Shown here: piece after piece, positions 25,931 through 34,333 of the stretch
Numbering within the stretch: position 1 is the stretch's first letter
How the letters are laid out: the number at the start of each line of letters is the position of its first letter
Assembly: GCA_900549105.1 (NCBI GenBank)
Contig: URND01000001.1
Span: 23,218 to 87,217, forward strand
Direction of reading: 5' to 3'
Origin: an uncultured Eubacteriales bacterium
Lineage (GTDB): Bacteria > Bacillota > Clostridia > Lachnospirales > Lachnospiraceae
DNA: 64,000 bases
The notes under the pieces: generated by a model
What the model was told of the DNA's origin: nothing
Seen by the model: only the letters and a program-made list of their open reading frames with translations
Databases searched by the model: none
Program-made: the position numbers and the translations under genes

Positions 25931-27856
25931 TTAAGCTTCTTCTTCCACCTTGCGGATTTCTTTTGTACGGATTTCTTCCAGAATATCTGCGATAAATGAC
26001 TGCAGATCTTTCTGGCCTTCATCCCCTTTGAAACGGCTGCGAACGGAAACCGCTTTCTCTTCCTCTTCTTTTGCTCCGACAACAAGCATGTAAGGAATCT
26101 TCTGAAGTCTTGCTTCACGAATCTTATAGCCAATCTTCTCGGCACGGGTATCAATTTCCGCCCGGATACCGGCTTCATTTAACTGGGCCAGTACACTCTG
26201 GGCATAATCCATGTATTTATCGGAAATCGGCAGCACTTTAACCTGCACCGGAGACAGCCATGTCGGGAATGCACCTGCAAAATGTTCAATCAAAATACCG
26301 ATAAAACGTTCCACGGAACCGAAAGCTACACGGTGAATCATAACCGGGCGGTGTTTCTCACCGTCTGCACCCGTATATTCCAAATCAAAACGCTGAGGCA
26401 TCTGCATATCCAACTGAATGGTTCCGCACTGCCATGTTCTTCCGATGGAATCTTCCAGATGGAAGTCAATCTTCGGGCCGTAGAATGCGCCGTCGCCCTC
26501 ATTGATAACATAGTCAAGGCCAAGGTCCTCAAGGGCGCCTCTAAGACCATCTGTTGCGATTTCCCAATCCTCATCACTTCCCATGGAATCCTCCGGACGG
26601 GTGGAAAGTTCTACATGATATTTAAATCCGAAAAGGTTGTAAACTTCATCAATGAGTTTCGCAACGCCTTTAATCTCCTGGCGAATCTGCTCCTGGGTCA
26701 TAAAGATATGGGCATCATCCTGAGTAAAGCAGCGTACACGCATCAGGCCATGAAGCTGACCGGATTTTTCATGGCGGTGAACAAGGCCCAGTTCGCCGAC
26801 ACGAAGCGGCAAATCCTTATAGGAATGAGGCTCAGACTTATAAACGAGCATTCCGCCCGGACAGTTCATCGGTTTTACAGCGAAATCTGCATCATCAATG
26901 ACTGTTGTATACATATTGTCTTTATAGTGGTCCCAATGACCGGAATTCTCCCATAAATGACGGCTTAAAATGATTGGGGTGGACACTTCCACATAACCGT
27001 TTTTGCGGTGAAGGTCTCTCCAGTAATCCAACAGCGTATTTTTGAGAACCATACCCTTTGGCAGGAAGAACGGGAATCCAGGGCCCTCTTCGCGAATCAT
27101 GAAAAGGCCAAGCTCTTTTCCGAGTTTACGGTGGTCACGCTTCTTTGCTTCCTCAATCCGTGCCAGATGTTCTTCCAAATCTGCTTTCTTCGTAAAGGCA
27201 GTACCATAAATACGGGTCAGCATTTTATTCTTTTCGCTTCCGCGCCAGTAAGCGCCGGCCAGACTGGTTAATTTAAAGGCTTTTACAGGCTTTGTTGTCA
27301 TCAGATGCGGTCCTGCGCAGAGGTCCACAAATTCGCCCTGCTGATAGAAGCTGATTTCCGCATCCTCCGGCAAATCCTCAATCAATTCAACCTTATACGG
27401 CTCATCTTTTTCTTTAAAATAAGCAATCGCATCGTCTCTGCTCTTCGTAAACCGGGTAATCGGCCATGCTTCTTTGACAACCTTCTTCATCTCCGCTTCA
27501 ATTTTTGTCAAATCATCGGCAGTTAAAGGTGTTTCACTGTCAATATCATAATAGAAACCATCGGAAATGGACGGTCCGATTGCCAGTTTTGCATCCGGGT
27601 AAAGACGTTTTAACGCCTGGGCCATAATATGGGATGTTGTATGTCGGAAAGCTGCTGCGCCGCCCTCTGAATCAAATGTCAAAATGTTTAATTCACAATC
27701 ATTATCAACAACGGTTCTCAAATCCACAACCTCACCGTTTAATTCACCGGCACAGGCCGCCCGGGCCAATCCTTCAGAAATATCTTTCGCAATATCAATT
27801 ACGGACATCGGCTGCGCGTATTCTTTAACAGAGCCGTCTTTTAATGTTACTTTCAT
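25931..27856 (-). CDS. thrS: Threonyl-tRNA synthetase
   Basis: 641 residues from the ATG at 27856 (gggag upstream), the usual length for bacterial ThrRS. N-terminal TGS domain (1 to about 60), editing/HD-like domain with TTSHIMAQAL (about 73-82), class II core with motif 2 RxxxxHxxxGxxHGLMRVRCF (MRVRCFTQDD near 375), motif 3 near 510 (HRVAFGSVERF) and a C-terminal anticodon-binding domain. Charges tRNA-Thr and edits Ser-tRNA-Thr. Controlled by a T-box leader in front. Confidence 0.97.
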   Translation of the reverse strand: MKVTLKDGSVKEYAQPMSVIDIAKDISEGLARAACAGELNGEVVDLRTVVDNDCELNILTFDSEGGAAAFRHTTSHIMAQALKRLYPDAKLAIGPSISDGFYYDIDSETPLTADDLTKIEAEMKKVVKEAWPITRFTKSRDDAIAYFKEKDEPYKVELIEDLPEDAEISFYQQGEFVDLCAGPHLMTTKPVKAFKLTSLAGAYWRGSEKNKMLTRIYGTAFTKKADLEEHLARIEEAKKRDHRKLGKELGLFMIREEGPGFPFFLPKGMVLKNTLLDYWRDLHRKNGYVEVSTPIILSRHLWENSGHWDHYKDNMYTTVIDDADFAVKPMNCPGGMLVYKSEPHSYKDLPLRVGELGLVHRHEKSGQLHGLMRVRCFTQDDAHIFMTQEQIRQEIKGVAKLIDEVYNLFGFKYHVELSTRPEDSMGSDEDWEIATDGLRGALEDLGLDYVINEGDGAFYGPKIDFHLEDSIGRTWQCGTIQLDMQMPQRFDLEYTGADGEKHRPVMIHRVAFGSVERFIGILIEHFAGAFPTWLSPVQVKVLPISDKYMDYAQSVLAQLNEAGIRAEIDTRAEKIGYKIREARLQKIPYMLVVGAKEEEEKAVSVRSRFKGDEGQKDLQSFIADILEEIRTKEIRKVEEEA

Positions 27857-27917
27857 TTTGTTTTCTCCCTTCATCAACTTTTTATTCTTAATTCAGACAG
27901 AATTTCTTTTCAGACAA

Positions 27918-28200
27918 ATAAAAAAGTCCTCTTTCTATCATCTGTCTGACAGAAAGGGACGAGTTCTTCTCGCGGTTCCACCCTTTTTGTTTCATATGAC
28001 CGCTGCTGTGCGCCTGCCCATCCGGCTTTGCATGCTGCGGCATATGTAAAACCACTTCATTTTGATTGATAACGGAATCACCGGGCTTGATTGGAGCCAC
28101 TCCGAGGTAGTTTTCAGATATTTCCCAACAGAACCTTTCCAGCCGCCGGTTCCTCTCTGTGATGTTTCATACCCTACTCGTCTCATCAACGCGTTGCTTT
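27918..28200 (-). ncRNA. T-box leader of thrS (threonine)
   Basis: The conserved T-box AGGGTGGAACCGCG is read on the minus strand near 27990-27975. It is followed by a terminator (stem about 27960-27920, gtccctttctgtc.../gatagaaagaggac) and a T-run. Further 5' are Stem I features: GGGTATGA-type box, AGAGAGGAACC apical region, and a specifier segment gaaaactACCtcgg near 28111-28108. ACC is a Thr codon, matching the gene. Uncharged tRNA-Thr would stabilise the antiterminator and turn on thrS. Confidence 0.93.
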
Positions 28201-28201
28201 C

Positions 28202-28230
28202 ATTATAAACACAGACAAAAATCTTGTCAA
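28202..28230 (-). promoter_or_regulatory. Consensus promoter of the thrS T-box transcript
   Basis: Minus-strand TTGACA (28230-28225), 17-base spacer, TATAAT (28207-28202). Perfect sigma-A hexamers; the leader starts just downstream. Confidence 0.92.
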
Positions 28231-28253
28231 GCCGCAGTTTTCTCTTTATTTCC

Positions 28254-28288
28254 AAATGTCAACTTGATTATATTTTAGGTTGACATTT
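28254..28288. promoter_or_regulatory. BirA-type biotin operator in front of bioY
   Basis: Perfect 10-bp inverted repeat AAATGTCAAC-N15-GTTGACATTT. Length and spacing fit BirA operators of Firmicutes (GTTAAC-like half-sites about 15 apart). The right half overlaps the -35 of bioY, so biotin-loaded BirA would block the promoter. Confidence 0.8.
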
Positions 28289-28308
28289 ATTCTCCGGCGT
28301 GATATGCT
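28280..28308 (+). promoter_or_regulatory. bioY promoter
   Basis: TTGACA (28280-28285), 17-base spacer, TATGCT (28303-28308). The -35 lies inside the right half of the biotin operator. Confidence 0.72.
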
Positions 28309-28350
28309 TTTCAAAGTTTTATAGTGTATGCCGCAATCTGACGGCAGAAA

Positions 28351-28929
28351 GTGAGGATTATTATGACTTCAATGACACCATCTCAGACATCACAAAAAAT
28401 AACAACACTGGATATGGCCTATATCGGACTTTTTGCCGTAGTGATTGCCATATGTTCATGGATTTCCATTCCGACGGTTGTTCCCTTTACCCTGCAGACT
28501 TTTGCCATTTTTCTGGCTGTGACCGTATTAGGCGGAAAACGCGGAACCCTATCTGTTATTGTCTACGTCCTTCTTGGGGCCGTCGGCCTTCCCGTCTTTT
28601 CCGGTTTTAAAGGCGGTATCGGCGCTCTCCTAAATACCACCGGCGGCTACATCATCGGCTTTATTTTCTCTGCCTTCGTTATATGGGCCTTTGAGAAAGC
28701 TCTGGGCAAAAAGACCTGGGCCCTGATTCTTTCCATGGTCATAGCCCTCGCCGTCTGCTACGCTTTCGGCACCGCCTGGTTTATGGTCGTTTACGCAAAA
28801 AATGTCGGCGCTGTCGGTCTTTCCGCAGTCCTCGGATGGTGCGTCATTCCATTTATCATCCCGGATCTGGCTAAAATTGCTCTGGCCTTTATCCTCGGAG
28901 GCCGAATTTCCAAAGCCGTAACATTATAA
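28351..28929 (+). CDS. bioY: Biotin ECF transporter substrate-binding protein BioY
   Basis: 192 residues, ATG after gtgaggat. Six hydrophobic segments, with the BioY pattern SIPTVVPFTLQTFAIF, GGKRGTLSV, VYVLLGAVGLPVFSGF and the GGIGALLNTTGGYIIGF region. It is the S-component that captures biotin and docks with an energy-coupling module encoded elsewhere; no ecfAT genes lie here. The BirA-type operator supports biotin as the substrate. Confidence 0.95.
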   Translation: MRIIMTSMTPSQTSQKITTLDMAYIGLFAVVIAICSWISIPTVVPFTLQTFAIFLAVTVLGGKRGTLSVIVYVLLGAVGLPVFSGFKGGIGALLNTTGGYIIGFIFSAFVIWAFEKALGKKTWALILSMVIALAVCYAFGTAWFMVVYAKNVGAVGLSAVLGWCVIPFIIPDLAKIALAFILGGRISKAVTL

Positions 28930-28934
28930 TACAT

Positions 28935-28988
28935 AAAAGGCGCCCCCTGCAAATAAACCAATCCTTATTCGCAGAACAGGCGCCTTTT
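28935..28988. terminator. Bidirectional terminator between bioY and moaA
   Basis: Stem aaaaggcgcc/ggcgcctttt around a 34-base loop. Works for both convergent genes. Confidence 0.8.
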
Positions 28989-28993
28989 CAGTT

Positions 28994-29974
28994 TTATCCG
29001 CCGATTTGAGACATGCCTTTAACCTCGTCTTCTCTTTTTTTTCTGTCTTCATTGAAATGATGGGCCTTTGGCTTGTTCTTGATTGCCTCCCGCATCACTT
29101 CCCACAACGCCTCATCCGAAATTCTTTGTTCCAGCAGCGGTTTCAGCGAAACGCCAAAATCATACTGAAGACAAGTCTTCAAAAATCCATCCGATGTCAG
29201 CCGTACTCTGTTGCATGTATCGCAAAATTTATGACTCACCGCACTGATAAATCCAATCTTTCCAATCAGTCCGGGGGCTTCATAATACCGGCATGGGCCA
29301 TTGCCCCGCGGTTGATAATAAGGTGTCAGCCTGCCATACTTTTCTTCAATCCGCTGCCGAATCTGTGCCTCCGATACCATCGGAAACCGGCTGCCGAGCC
29401 CAATCGGCATCATTTCAATAAAACGTACATCCACATCCGCCCGTTCCGCATAATGCAGAAGAGACAAAAGATTCTGGGTTTCAACGCCAATGGCAGAAAC
29501 GCAGTTGATTTTCAGCCGCACCCTGTTTTCTGCGATGGCCTTTTCGATTCCCCGCAAAACGCTGTTTAATTCATCCCTCCGGGTAATCCTCTGATACACG
29601 TCCCTCTCTGTTGTGTCGAGACTGACAGTCACGGCGTCGATTCCGGCATCAATCAGCGCATCATAATAGCTTTCCAGCAATACCCCGTTGGTTGTCAGCG
29701 TCACACTCTGAATTCCGGGAATTGCTTTTAACTCCCGAATAAGTACCGGCATATTCTTTCTCACCAGGGGTTCGCCGCCGGTAATCTTTATTTTTTTCAG
29801 GCCGTGACCGGCCAGCACGGCGCATATCCGGGAAATTTCATCATAGGAAAGAATTTTTTCATGGCAGATATTCTTAACGCCCTCCTCCGGCATACAATAG
29901 ATACATCTGAGATTACATCTGTCCGTAATGGAAATGCGCAGATAATCTATGACTCTTCCCTCGTTGTCTATCAT
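28994..29974 (-). CDS. moaA: GTP 3',8-cyclase MoaA
   Basis: 326 residues, ATG after ggag. Radical-SAM cluster site TDRCNLRCIYCM (Cys at about 19, 23, 26), SAM-binding GGEPLV, and the second 4Fe-4S site CDTCNRVR plus a later Cys (FLKTCLQY). The C-terminal Gly-Gly needed for activity is present (QIGG). First step of molybdopterin biosynthesis. Here it closes the tungsten gene cluster, one base after the broken alcohol dehydrogenase gene, so it probably supplies the pterin for the tungsten cofactor. Confidence 0.96.
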   Translation of the reverse strand: MIDNEGRVIDYLRISITDRCNLRCIYCMPEEGVKNICHEKILSYDEISRICAVLAGHGLKKIKITGGEPLVRKNMPVLIRELKAIPGIQSVTLTTNGVLLESYYDALIDAGIDAVTVSLDTTERDVYQRITRRDELNSVLRGIEKAIAENRVRLKINCVSAIGVETQNLLSLLHYAERADVDVRFIEMMPIGLGSRFPMVSEAQIRQRIEEKYGRLTPYYQPRGNGPCRYYEAPGLIGKIGFISAVSHKFCDTCNRVRLTSDGFLKTCLQYDFGVSLKPLLEQRISDEALWEVMREAIKNKPKAHHFNEDRKKREDEVKGMSQIGG

Positions 29975-29975
29975 T

Positions 29976-31446
29976 TTATTCTCCGATTAATGACAAAATG
30001 AATTCTTTAAAATCTTTCTTATTCCATGTCACCGGTGTCGGATACAGCGGGTTACCTTCTTTTTCAGCCCAGGCCACAATCTGCTCCACATCCTCCTCCT
30101 GAATCATTTCAGGATATACCGGAATATTCATCTTGTCTTTCATGTCTTCAATCCAGTCGATAAATGCCTCCGCCTTTGCTTTTTTCGTATCATCCGCCGC
30201 CTTTATGCCGCAGACATCACACAAATCCGCCAGTTTATCGTAAGCCGCCGGCCCAAAAGCCCGCAGAACATGCGGCAGCAGAATCGACATTGCAAGGCCA
30301 TGCGGTGTTCCGTACAGTCCGCCCAGTGTATGGCCAATCGCATGCACATAGCCTACGCAGCCCCTTGTAAAGGCCCGGCCAGCCAAAAAAGCGGCCTTCT
30401 GCATATTATAACGGCCTTTCAGATTGCTGCCATCCTGATAAACATCATAAAGGTTATCATAAATCAGCTTCACAGCCTTTTTACACATATCCTTTTCCAG
30501 CTTTGAATTGTAAGTATTATTTGTATAGCTCTCCACCGCATGGCACAAAGCGTCCATACCGGTTGTGGCTCATTTGGGACTGACCCCGCAGTCCTTAAAT
30601 GTGTTCGGCGGCCGGATCCAGCACTGCATATTTCGGCATCAGACACAAATCATTCATCGATGCTTTATGATGGGTTGCTGCCTCAGTGATAACCGCGGCC
30701 ACCGTTGTCTCCGAACCTGTTCCTGCCGTTGTAGGAACAGCAAAAATTGTCGGAATCGGAAGCAAAATCTTAAAGAGGCCCTGCAGTCTTTTCACACTCT
30801 TATGGGGCCGCGTAATACGGGCGCCAATACCCTTCGCACAGTCCATCGGCGAACCTCCGCCAAAAGCGATCATACAGTCGCACTTTTCTTCTTTATAGAG
30901 TTTTACGCCTTCCTCAACATTAATATCGGTTGGATTCGGCGCCACCCCGTCATAAATCGCATATTCCAGCCCCTGCTGATCCATCGCTTCAAGCATACCG
31001 TCCAGCAGATGCAGTTCCATCAGCATTTTATCCGTAACAATAAGAACTTTTTTGAACTTTTTATGTTTAATAGCCTCCGGCAGCCTTTTCACCGCATCCC
31101 GGCCCCGCAGCGTTTTCGGTACTTTCCACGGCAATATGGCCATGCCGATTTTCATAACAGACTGGAAGCCCCTGCAATAGATTTTCTTCACATTTAATTT
31201 GTTTTTCACAGTATACACCGCCTTTCCCCCATCGCGCATGTCAATGGCCTGAATCGGACATGCCTTCGCACAGATACCGCAGCCGATACATTTGGTTTCA
31301 TCCACACAGGCAATCGTGTGAATATCCCCATGAAACTTAGGCTCTTCAATGCTCAGACAGTCCATCGGACAATTTTCGACACAAACCGAACAGCCCGCAC
31401 ATGTTTCTTTATTAATATAAGGCATTTTCTTTTTTTTCATTTTCAT
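29976..31446 (-). pseudogene. Ferredoxin-alcohol dehydrogenase fusion, interrupted by a frameshift and a TGA stop
   Basis: Upstream part: two 4Fe-4S motifs (CAGCSVCVENCP and CIGCGICAKACP) joined to the N-terminal half of an iron-containing group III alcohol dehydrogenase (GGGSPMDCAKG, VPTTAGTGSE). Downstream part, in another frame: the C-terminal half with TGMDALCHAVES and metal-binding HAIGHTLGGLYGTPHG. Between them one extra T at about 30597 shifts the frame into TAA at 30595-30597, and in the restored frame a TGA stands at 30570-30572. With both corrected the protein would be about 489 residues. In related clusters such proteins link aldehyde oxidoreductase to alcohol formation. Ribosome site favours the ATG at 31440. 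Confidence 0.85.
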
Positions 31447-31667
31447 CCACCTCCTGCCGGTGAAAACATGGAGACTTCATCGCCATCCTTAAACCGATAT
31501 CCCCGGCCGACCGTTTTTCCGTTCACCAAAACAACCAAATCTTTCGCTTCCCGCTTTGTCATCCCGGGAACCGCGCTTCTTAACGCCTCCACAGTGGAGA
31601 CATCCGCCTCAAATCCGCTGACGCCGGTCTTTAAACGGGCCACGCCAAACAATTTTACTTTAACCAC
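31443..31667 (-). CDS. MoaD/ThiS-like sulfur carrier of the tungsten cluster
   Basis: 74 residues from a GTG at 31667, 8 bases after aaaggg. Ubiquitin-like: KVKLFGVARL at the start, the core VLVNGKTV, and the C-terminal Gly-Gly-Gly tail (SPAGGG) that is adenylated and thiocarboxylated in this family. Would donate sulfur to the dithiolene of the tungsten pterin. The ThiF-type gene nearby is the natural activating enzyme. Four-base ATGA overlap with the following ferredoxin-dehydrogenase gene. Confidence 0.83.
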   Translation of the reverse strand: MVKVKLFGVARLKTGVSGFEADVSTVEALRSAVPGMTKREAKDLVVLVNGKTVGRGYRFKDGDEVSMFSPAGGG

Positions 31668-31684
31668 AGACACCACCCTTTGCC

Positions 31685-33607
31685 TTAAATAATTTCCAGT
31701 TTCTTCAAAAGCTTCTCCGTCGGCAATCCGTTATTATCCCATCCCCGGGCATGATAATAAACTTTTTTCAGTTTTTCCAACGGCACTTTGGATGTCGGGT
31801 CTTTCGGGTCCTGCAATGTTTTCACGAGGCGGGACGGCAAAGCATCCTTATTGGCGTTCACTCCAAATCTCCGGTTTACTTCCCTCTCCAGATTGTAGCC
31901 CCGTTCGCCGCAGCGCATATAATGACCAAAAGACATCTTCATCCCTGTGGCATACTCAAAGCCTTTGGTATGATGGAATACCGGCAGATGCAGCTTTAAC
32001 ATCTCCGGATATTTGTTCATCAGCCGCACCACAGCGCCGCAATATGGCAGAACTTTATTCACCAGTTTCACATACCAGCTGTTCGGGTGGCGCATAAGCG
32101 GCGCCGGGAAAAAGGCATAGCTCGTAAACAGACATTGGCCGGAAGCGGATATCATTTCCATCAAATCCTGGAACATCATCGTTAAATCCGCTTTTCCATG
32201 ATAGGTTGTCTGATTAATAGAAAGCCCGAGGCCCTCCAGAATAGCGAGATAACCGCCATTTAAATGACAGCCGCCCCGGTTGCTGACCGCATAGCCCAGT
32301 CCAAGGCCCACCGCCTTTCTCGGTTCATAAGCCGCCAGTTCCATTCCCTTTGCATGAATGGCAAACTCTTTGCCGCCATATTTTTCGGACAGCCGCTTAC
32401 TTCCCTCTGCCAGTTCGTCTCCAATGCCCCGGCGATAGGCAATATCCTCAAATATCTGCGAAATGCCGTCAATCTCGGAAAACTTCAAGCCATTATCCCA
32501 AAGTCCCTTTTCATTGGCTTCCATGGCATAGGACAAAGTATTGGCCGCTGAAATCGTATCCATTCCCAGTTCGTCCAGCTCATAATTCCATTTCAGCACA
32601 GCCTCCAGATTATTATTTAATATGCCTCCGCCGAGAAGTACCAGTGTCTCCAGTTCCGGCCCCTTCACCGGCCGCCCTTCAACCTCCACCGTGCGGGCAC
32701 AGCGAATCGGACAGGTGAGACAGCCTTTATTGACAATATTGTGTTTTTCAGCCAAAACCTCGCCGCTGACCTTTTCGAAATCTTCATATTGTCCCCGGCT
32801 GTAATTTTTTGTGGAAAGCATTTCTTTCATCTGCATAGAGCTGACAAGTCCCGCTGTCCCCAGTCTCGGAAGCTGATCGCCGGTCAGCGGATGCTTTCTT
32901 AAATATCTGAACCATTTCTTTGTATGGGCAATCATCTTTTCCTTGTCATAAATCGGAATTTCTTTCGTCCCGCTGACACAAACCGCTTTCAGGCGCATCC
33001 AGCCCATCACAGCCCCGGTGCCTCCCCGCCCGGAAATACGGTCGTTGGAAACAATACTGGAATAGAGCACCATATTTTCCCCGGCCGGCCCGATACAAAT
33101 CTTTCCGTTCTTGCGGACACGCCCGTTTTTCATTCGAAGTTTGTCATCCAAAGCCTCCTGGACCTGGGTTGTTTTCATCCCCCACAAATCATCGGCGCTG
33201 TGAAACAGGACATTGTCATTCTGAATTTCAATCCATGTCTTTTCTTCACACTGCCCGGTTAAAATCAGGCCATCCAGCCCCGCTTTTTTCAGATAATATC
33301 CAAAATGGCCGCCACAGTTGGATGATGTAATATAACCGGTCTGGGGCGACAGGGTTGAAACATTAAAACGGCTGGCACTCGGCGCCCCGGTGCCCGTCAG
33401 CGGCCCCGTCGTAATCACCAGAAGATTATCCTCGGAAAATGCCTTCTCCGTTCCCTTTAAATGGTCCCCAAGAATCTTTGCCGCCATAGTCTTTCCGCCG
33501 ATAAACAATTCTCGTTCTCTATCGGAAAAGGGATATTCGGACACTTCTTTTGTCGTCAAATCAATTTTCAGCACTTTTCCCATATAACCCCCATATTTTG
33601 TTGCCAT
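31685..33607 (-). CDS. aor: Tungsten-dependent aldehyde:ferredoxin oxidoreductase
   Basis: 640 residues, ATG after gaggtg. AOR family along its length: GKVLKIDLTT and IGGKTMAAKIL at the start, TGPLTGTGAPSASR, SGRGGTGAVMGWMRLKAV in the pterin-binding region (about 192-208), cluster cysteines CLTCPIRC (C296, C299, C303) and the C-terminal GERGYNLEREVNRRFG. These enzymes carry a tungsten bis-pterin and a 4Fe-4S cluster and interconvert aldehydes and carboxylic acids with ferredoxin. The adjacent tungstate importer and cofactor genes agree. The substrate range cannot be predicted. Confidence 0.94.
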   Translation of the reverse strand: MATKYGGYMGKVLKIDLTTKEVSEYPFSDRERELFIGGKTMAAKILGDHLKGTEKAFSEDNLLVITTGPLTGTGAPSASRFNVSTLSPQTGYITSSNCGGHFGYYLKKAGLDGLILTGQCEEKTWIEIQNDNVLFHSADDLWGMKTTQVQEALDDKLRMKNGRVRKNGKICIGPAGENMVLYSSIVSNDRISGRGGTGAVMGWMRLKAVCVSGTKEIPIYDKEKMIAHTKKWFRYLRKHPLTGDQLPRLGTAGLVSSMQMKEMLSTKNYSRGQYEDFEKVSGEVLAEKHNIVNKGCLTCPIRCARTVEVEGRPVKGPELETLVLLGGGILNNNLEAVLKWNYELDELGMDTISAANTLSYAMEANEKGLWDNGLKFSEIDGISQIFEDIAYRRGIGDELAEGSKRLSEKYGGKEFAIHAKGMELAAYEPRKAVGLGLGYAVSNRGGCHLNGGYLAILEGLGLSINQTTYHGKADLTMMFQDLMEMISASGQCLFTSYAFFPAPLMRHPNSWYVKLVNKVLPYCGAVVRLMNKYPEMLKLHLPVFHHTKGFEYATGMKMSFGHYMRCGERGYNLEREVNRRFGVNANKDALPSRLVKTLQDPKDPTSKVPLEKLKKVYYHARGWDNNGLPTEKLLKKLEII

Positions 33608-33639
33608 ATCTTCTCACCTCTTTCTCTGTTTCTTAATTT

Positions 33640-34308
33640 TTATACCTTCTGCATGGTCACCCATGAAAAATCACTGTTTAACATATCCACAAACATCACT
33701 TTTTGATGCAGCAGTTCTCCGCATCCCGCTGCCAGTTTCAATGCTTCTCCGGCCTGCAGCGCCGCAACCGCGCAGACCGTCGGCATAAGCGCCGACACTT
33801 CCTGTTTTTTAGGGTACATATAAAGCCGTTCCAGCAAAGCATCCCCCGGAAAAATCGTTGCCACCTGTCCATACCAGCCTTCCACAGCCCCATGAATCAA
33901 TGGAATCTTTAACTCCTCCGCCAGTTTTTCAAGACAGACTTTGGTATCCGCATCATCCACACAGTCCATCAGCAAATCCGCCCCTGACAGAAGGTGTCTC
34001 CCGTTACATTCATCCAAAAAGGTTTCACAGATTTTTATATCTGCCTGAGGCCGGATATCCAAAAGACCGGCTTTCAGCACTTCCGCTTTGGATTGATTGA
34101 CTGTAGAATCCAGGGCATATAATTGACGATTGAAATTACTGTACTCCAATACATCTTTATCGATTAAAATAAGTTTTTCAAAACCGCCCCGTACAAGCTG
34201 GTGGGCAGCCATCTGTCCTAAAGCCCCGGCGCCGACAACCGCAACAATCATCCGGCGAATCCGCTCCGCCTGCTCTGCCGTAAGAAAATCCATATTTTTC
34301 TCAAACAA
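33640..34308 (-). CDS. ThiF/MoeB/HesA-type adenylyltransferase
   Basis: 222 residues from a TTG at 34308 (gggg 8 bases before); an ATG at 34293 is the alternative. Rossmann loop VVGAGALGQMAAH, then LIDKDVLEYSNFNRQ, the Asp/Asn/Arg pattern of E1-like enzymes, and DCVDDADTKVC. Activates the C-terminus of a small sulfur carrier with ATP; here the likely partner is the MoaD-like protein. Lies between the MoeA-PBP gene and aor in the tungsten cluster. Confidence 0.85.
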   Translation of the reverse strand: MFEKNMDFLTAEQAERIRRMIVAVVGAGALGQMAAHQLVRGGFEKLILIDKDVLEYSNFNRQLYALDSTVNQSKAEVLKAGLLDIRPQADIKICETFLDECNGRHLLSGADLLMDCVDDADTKVCLEKLAEELKIPLIHGAVEGWYGQVATIFPGDALLERLYMYPKKQEVSALMPTVCAVAALQAGEALKLAAGCGELLHQKVMFVDMLNSDFSWVTMQKV

Positions 34309-34333
34309 AATATCATCCCCGTTTCAATCCTGC

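Noticed and set aside
26282..26956. 224-codon open frame on the plus strand inside thrS
   Set aside because: Antisense shadow of a highly conserved gene.
30570..30572. TGA in the dehydrogenase as a selenocysteine codon
   Set aside because: A frameshift lies 25 bases away, no SECIS-like hairpin was seen after the TGA, and this enzyme family does not use selenocysteine at this place.
30565..31197. 210-codon plus-strand frame opposite the broken dehydrogenase
   Set aside because: Antisense of a recognisable, if broken, gene; no motifs.
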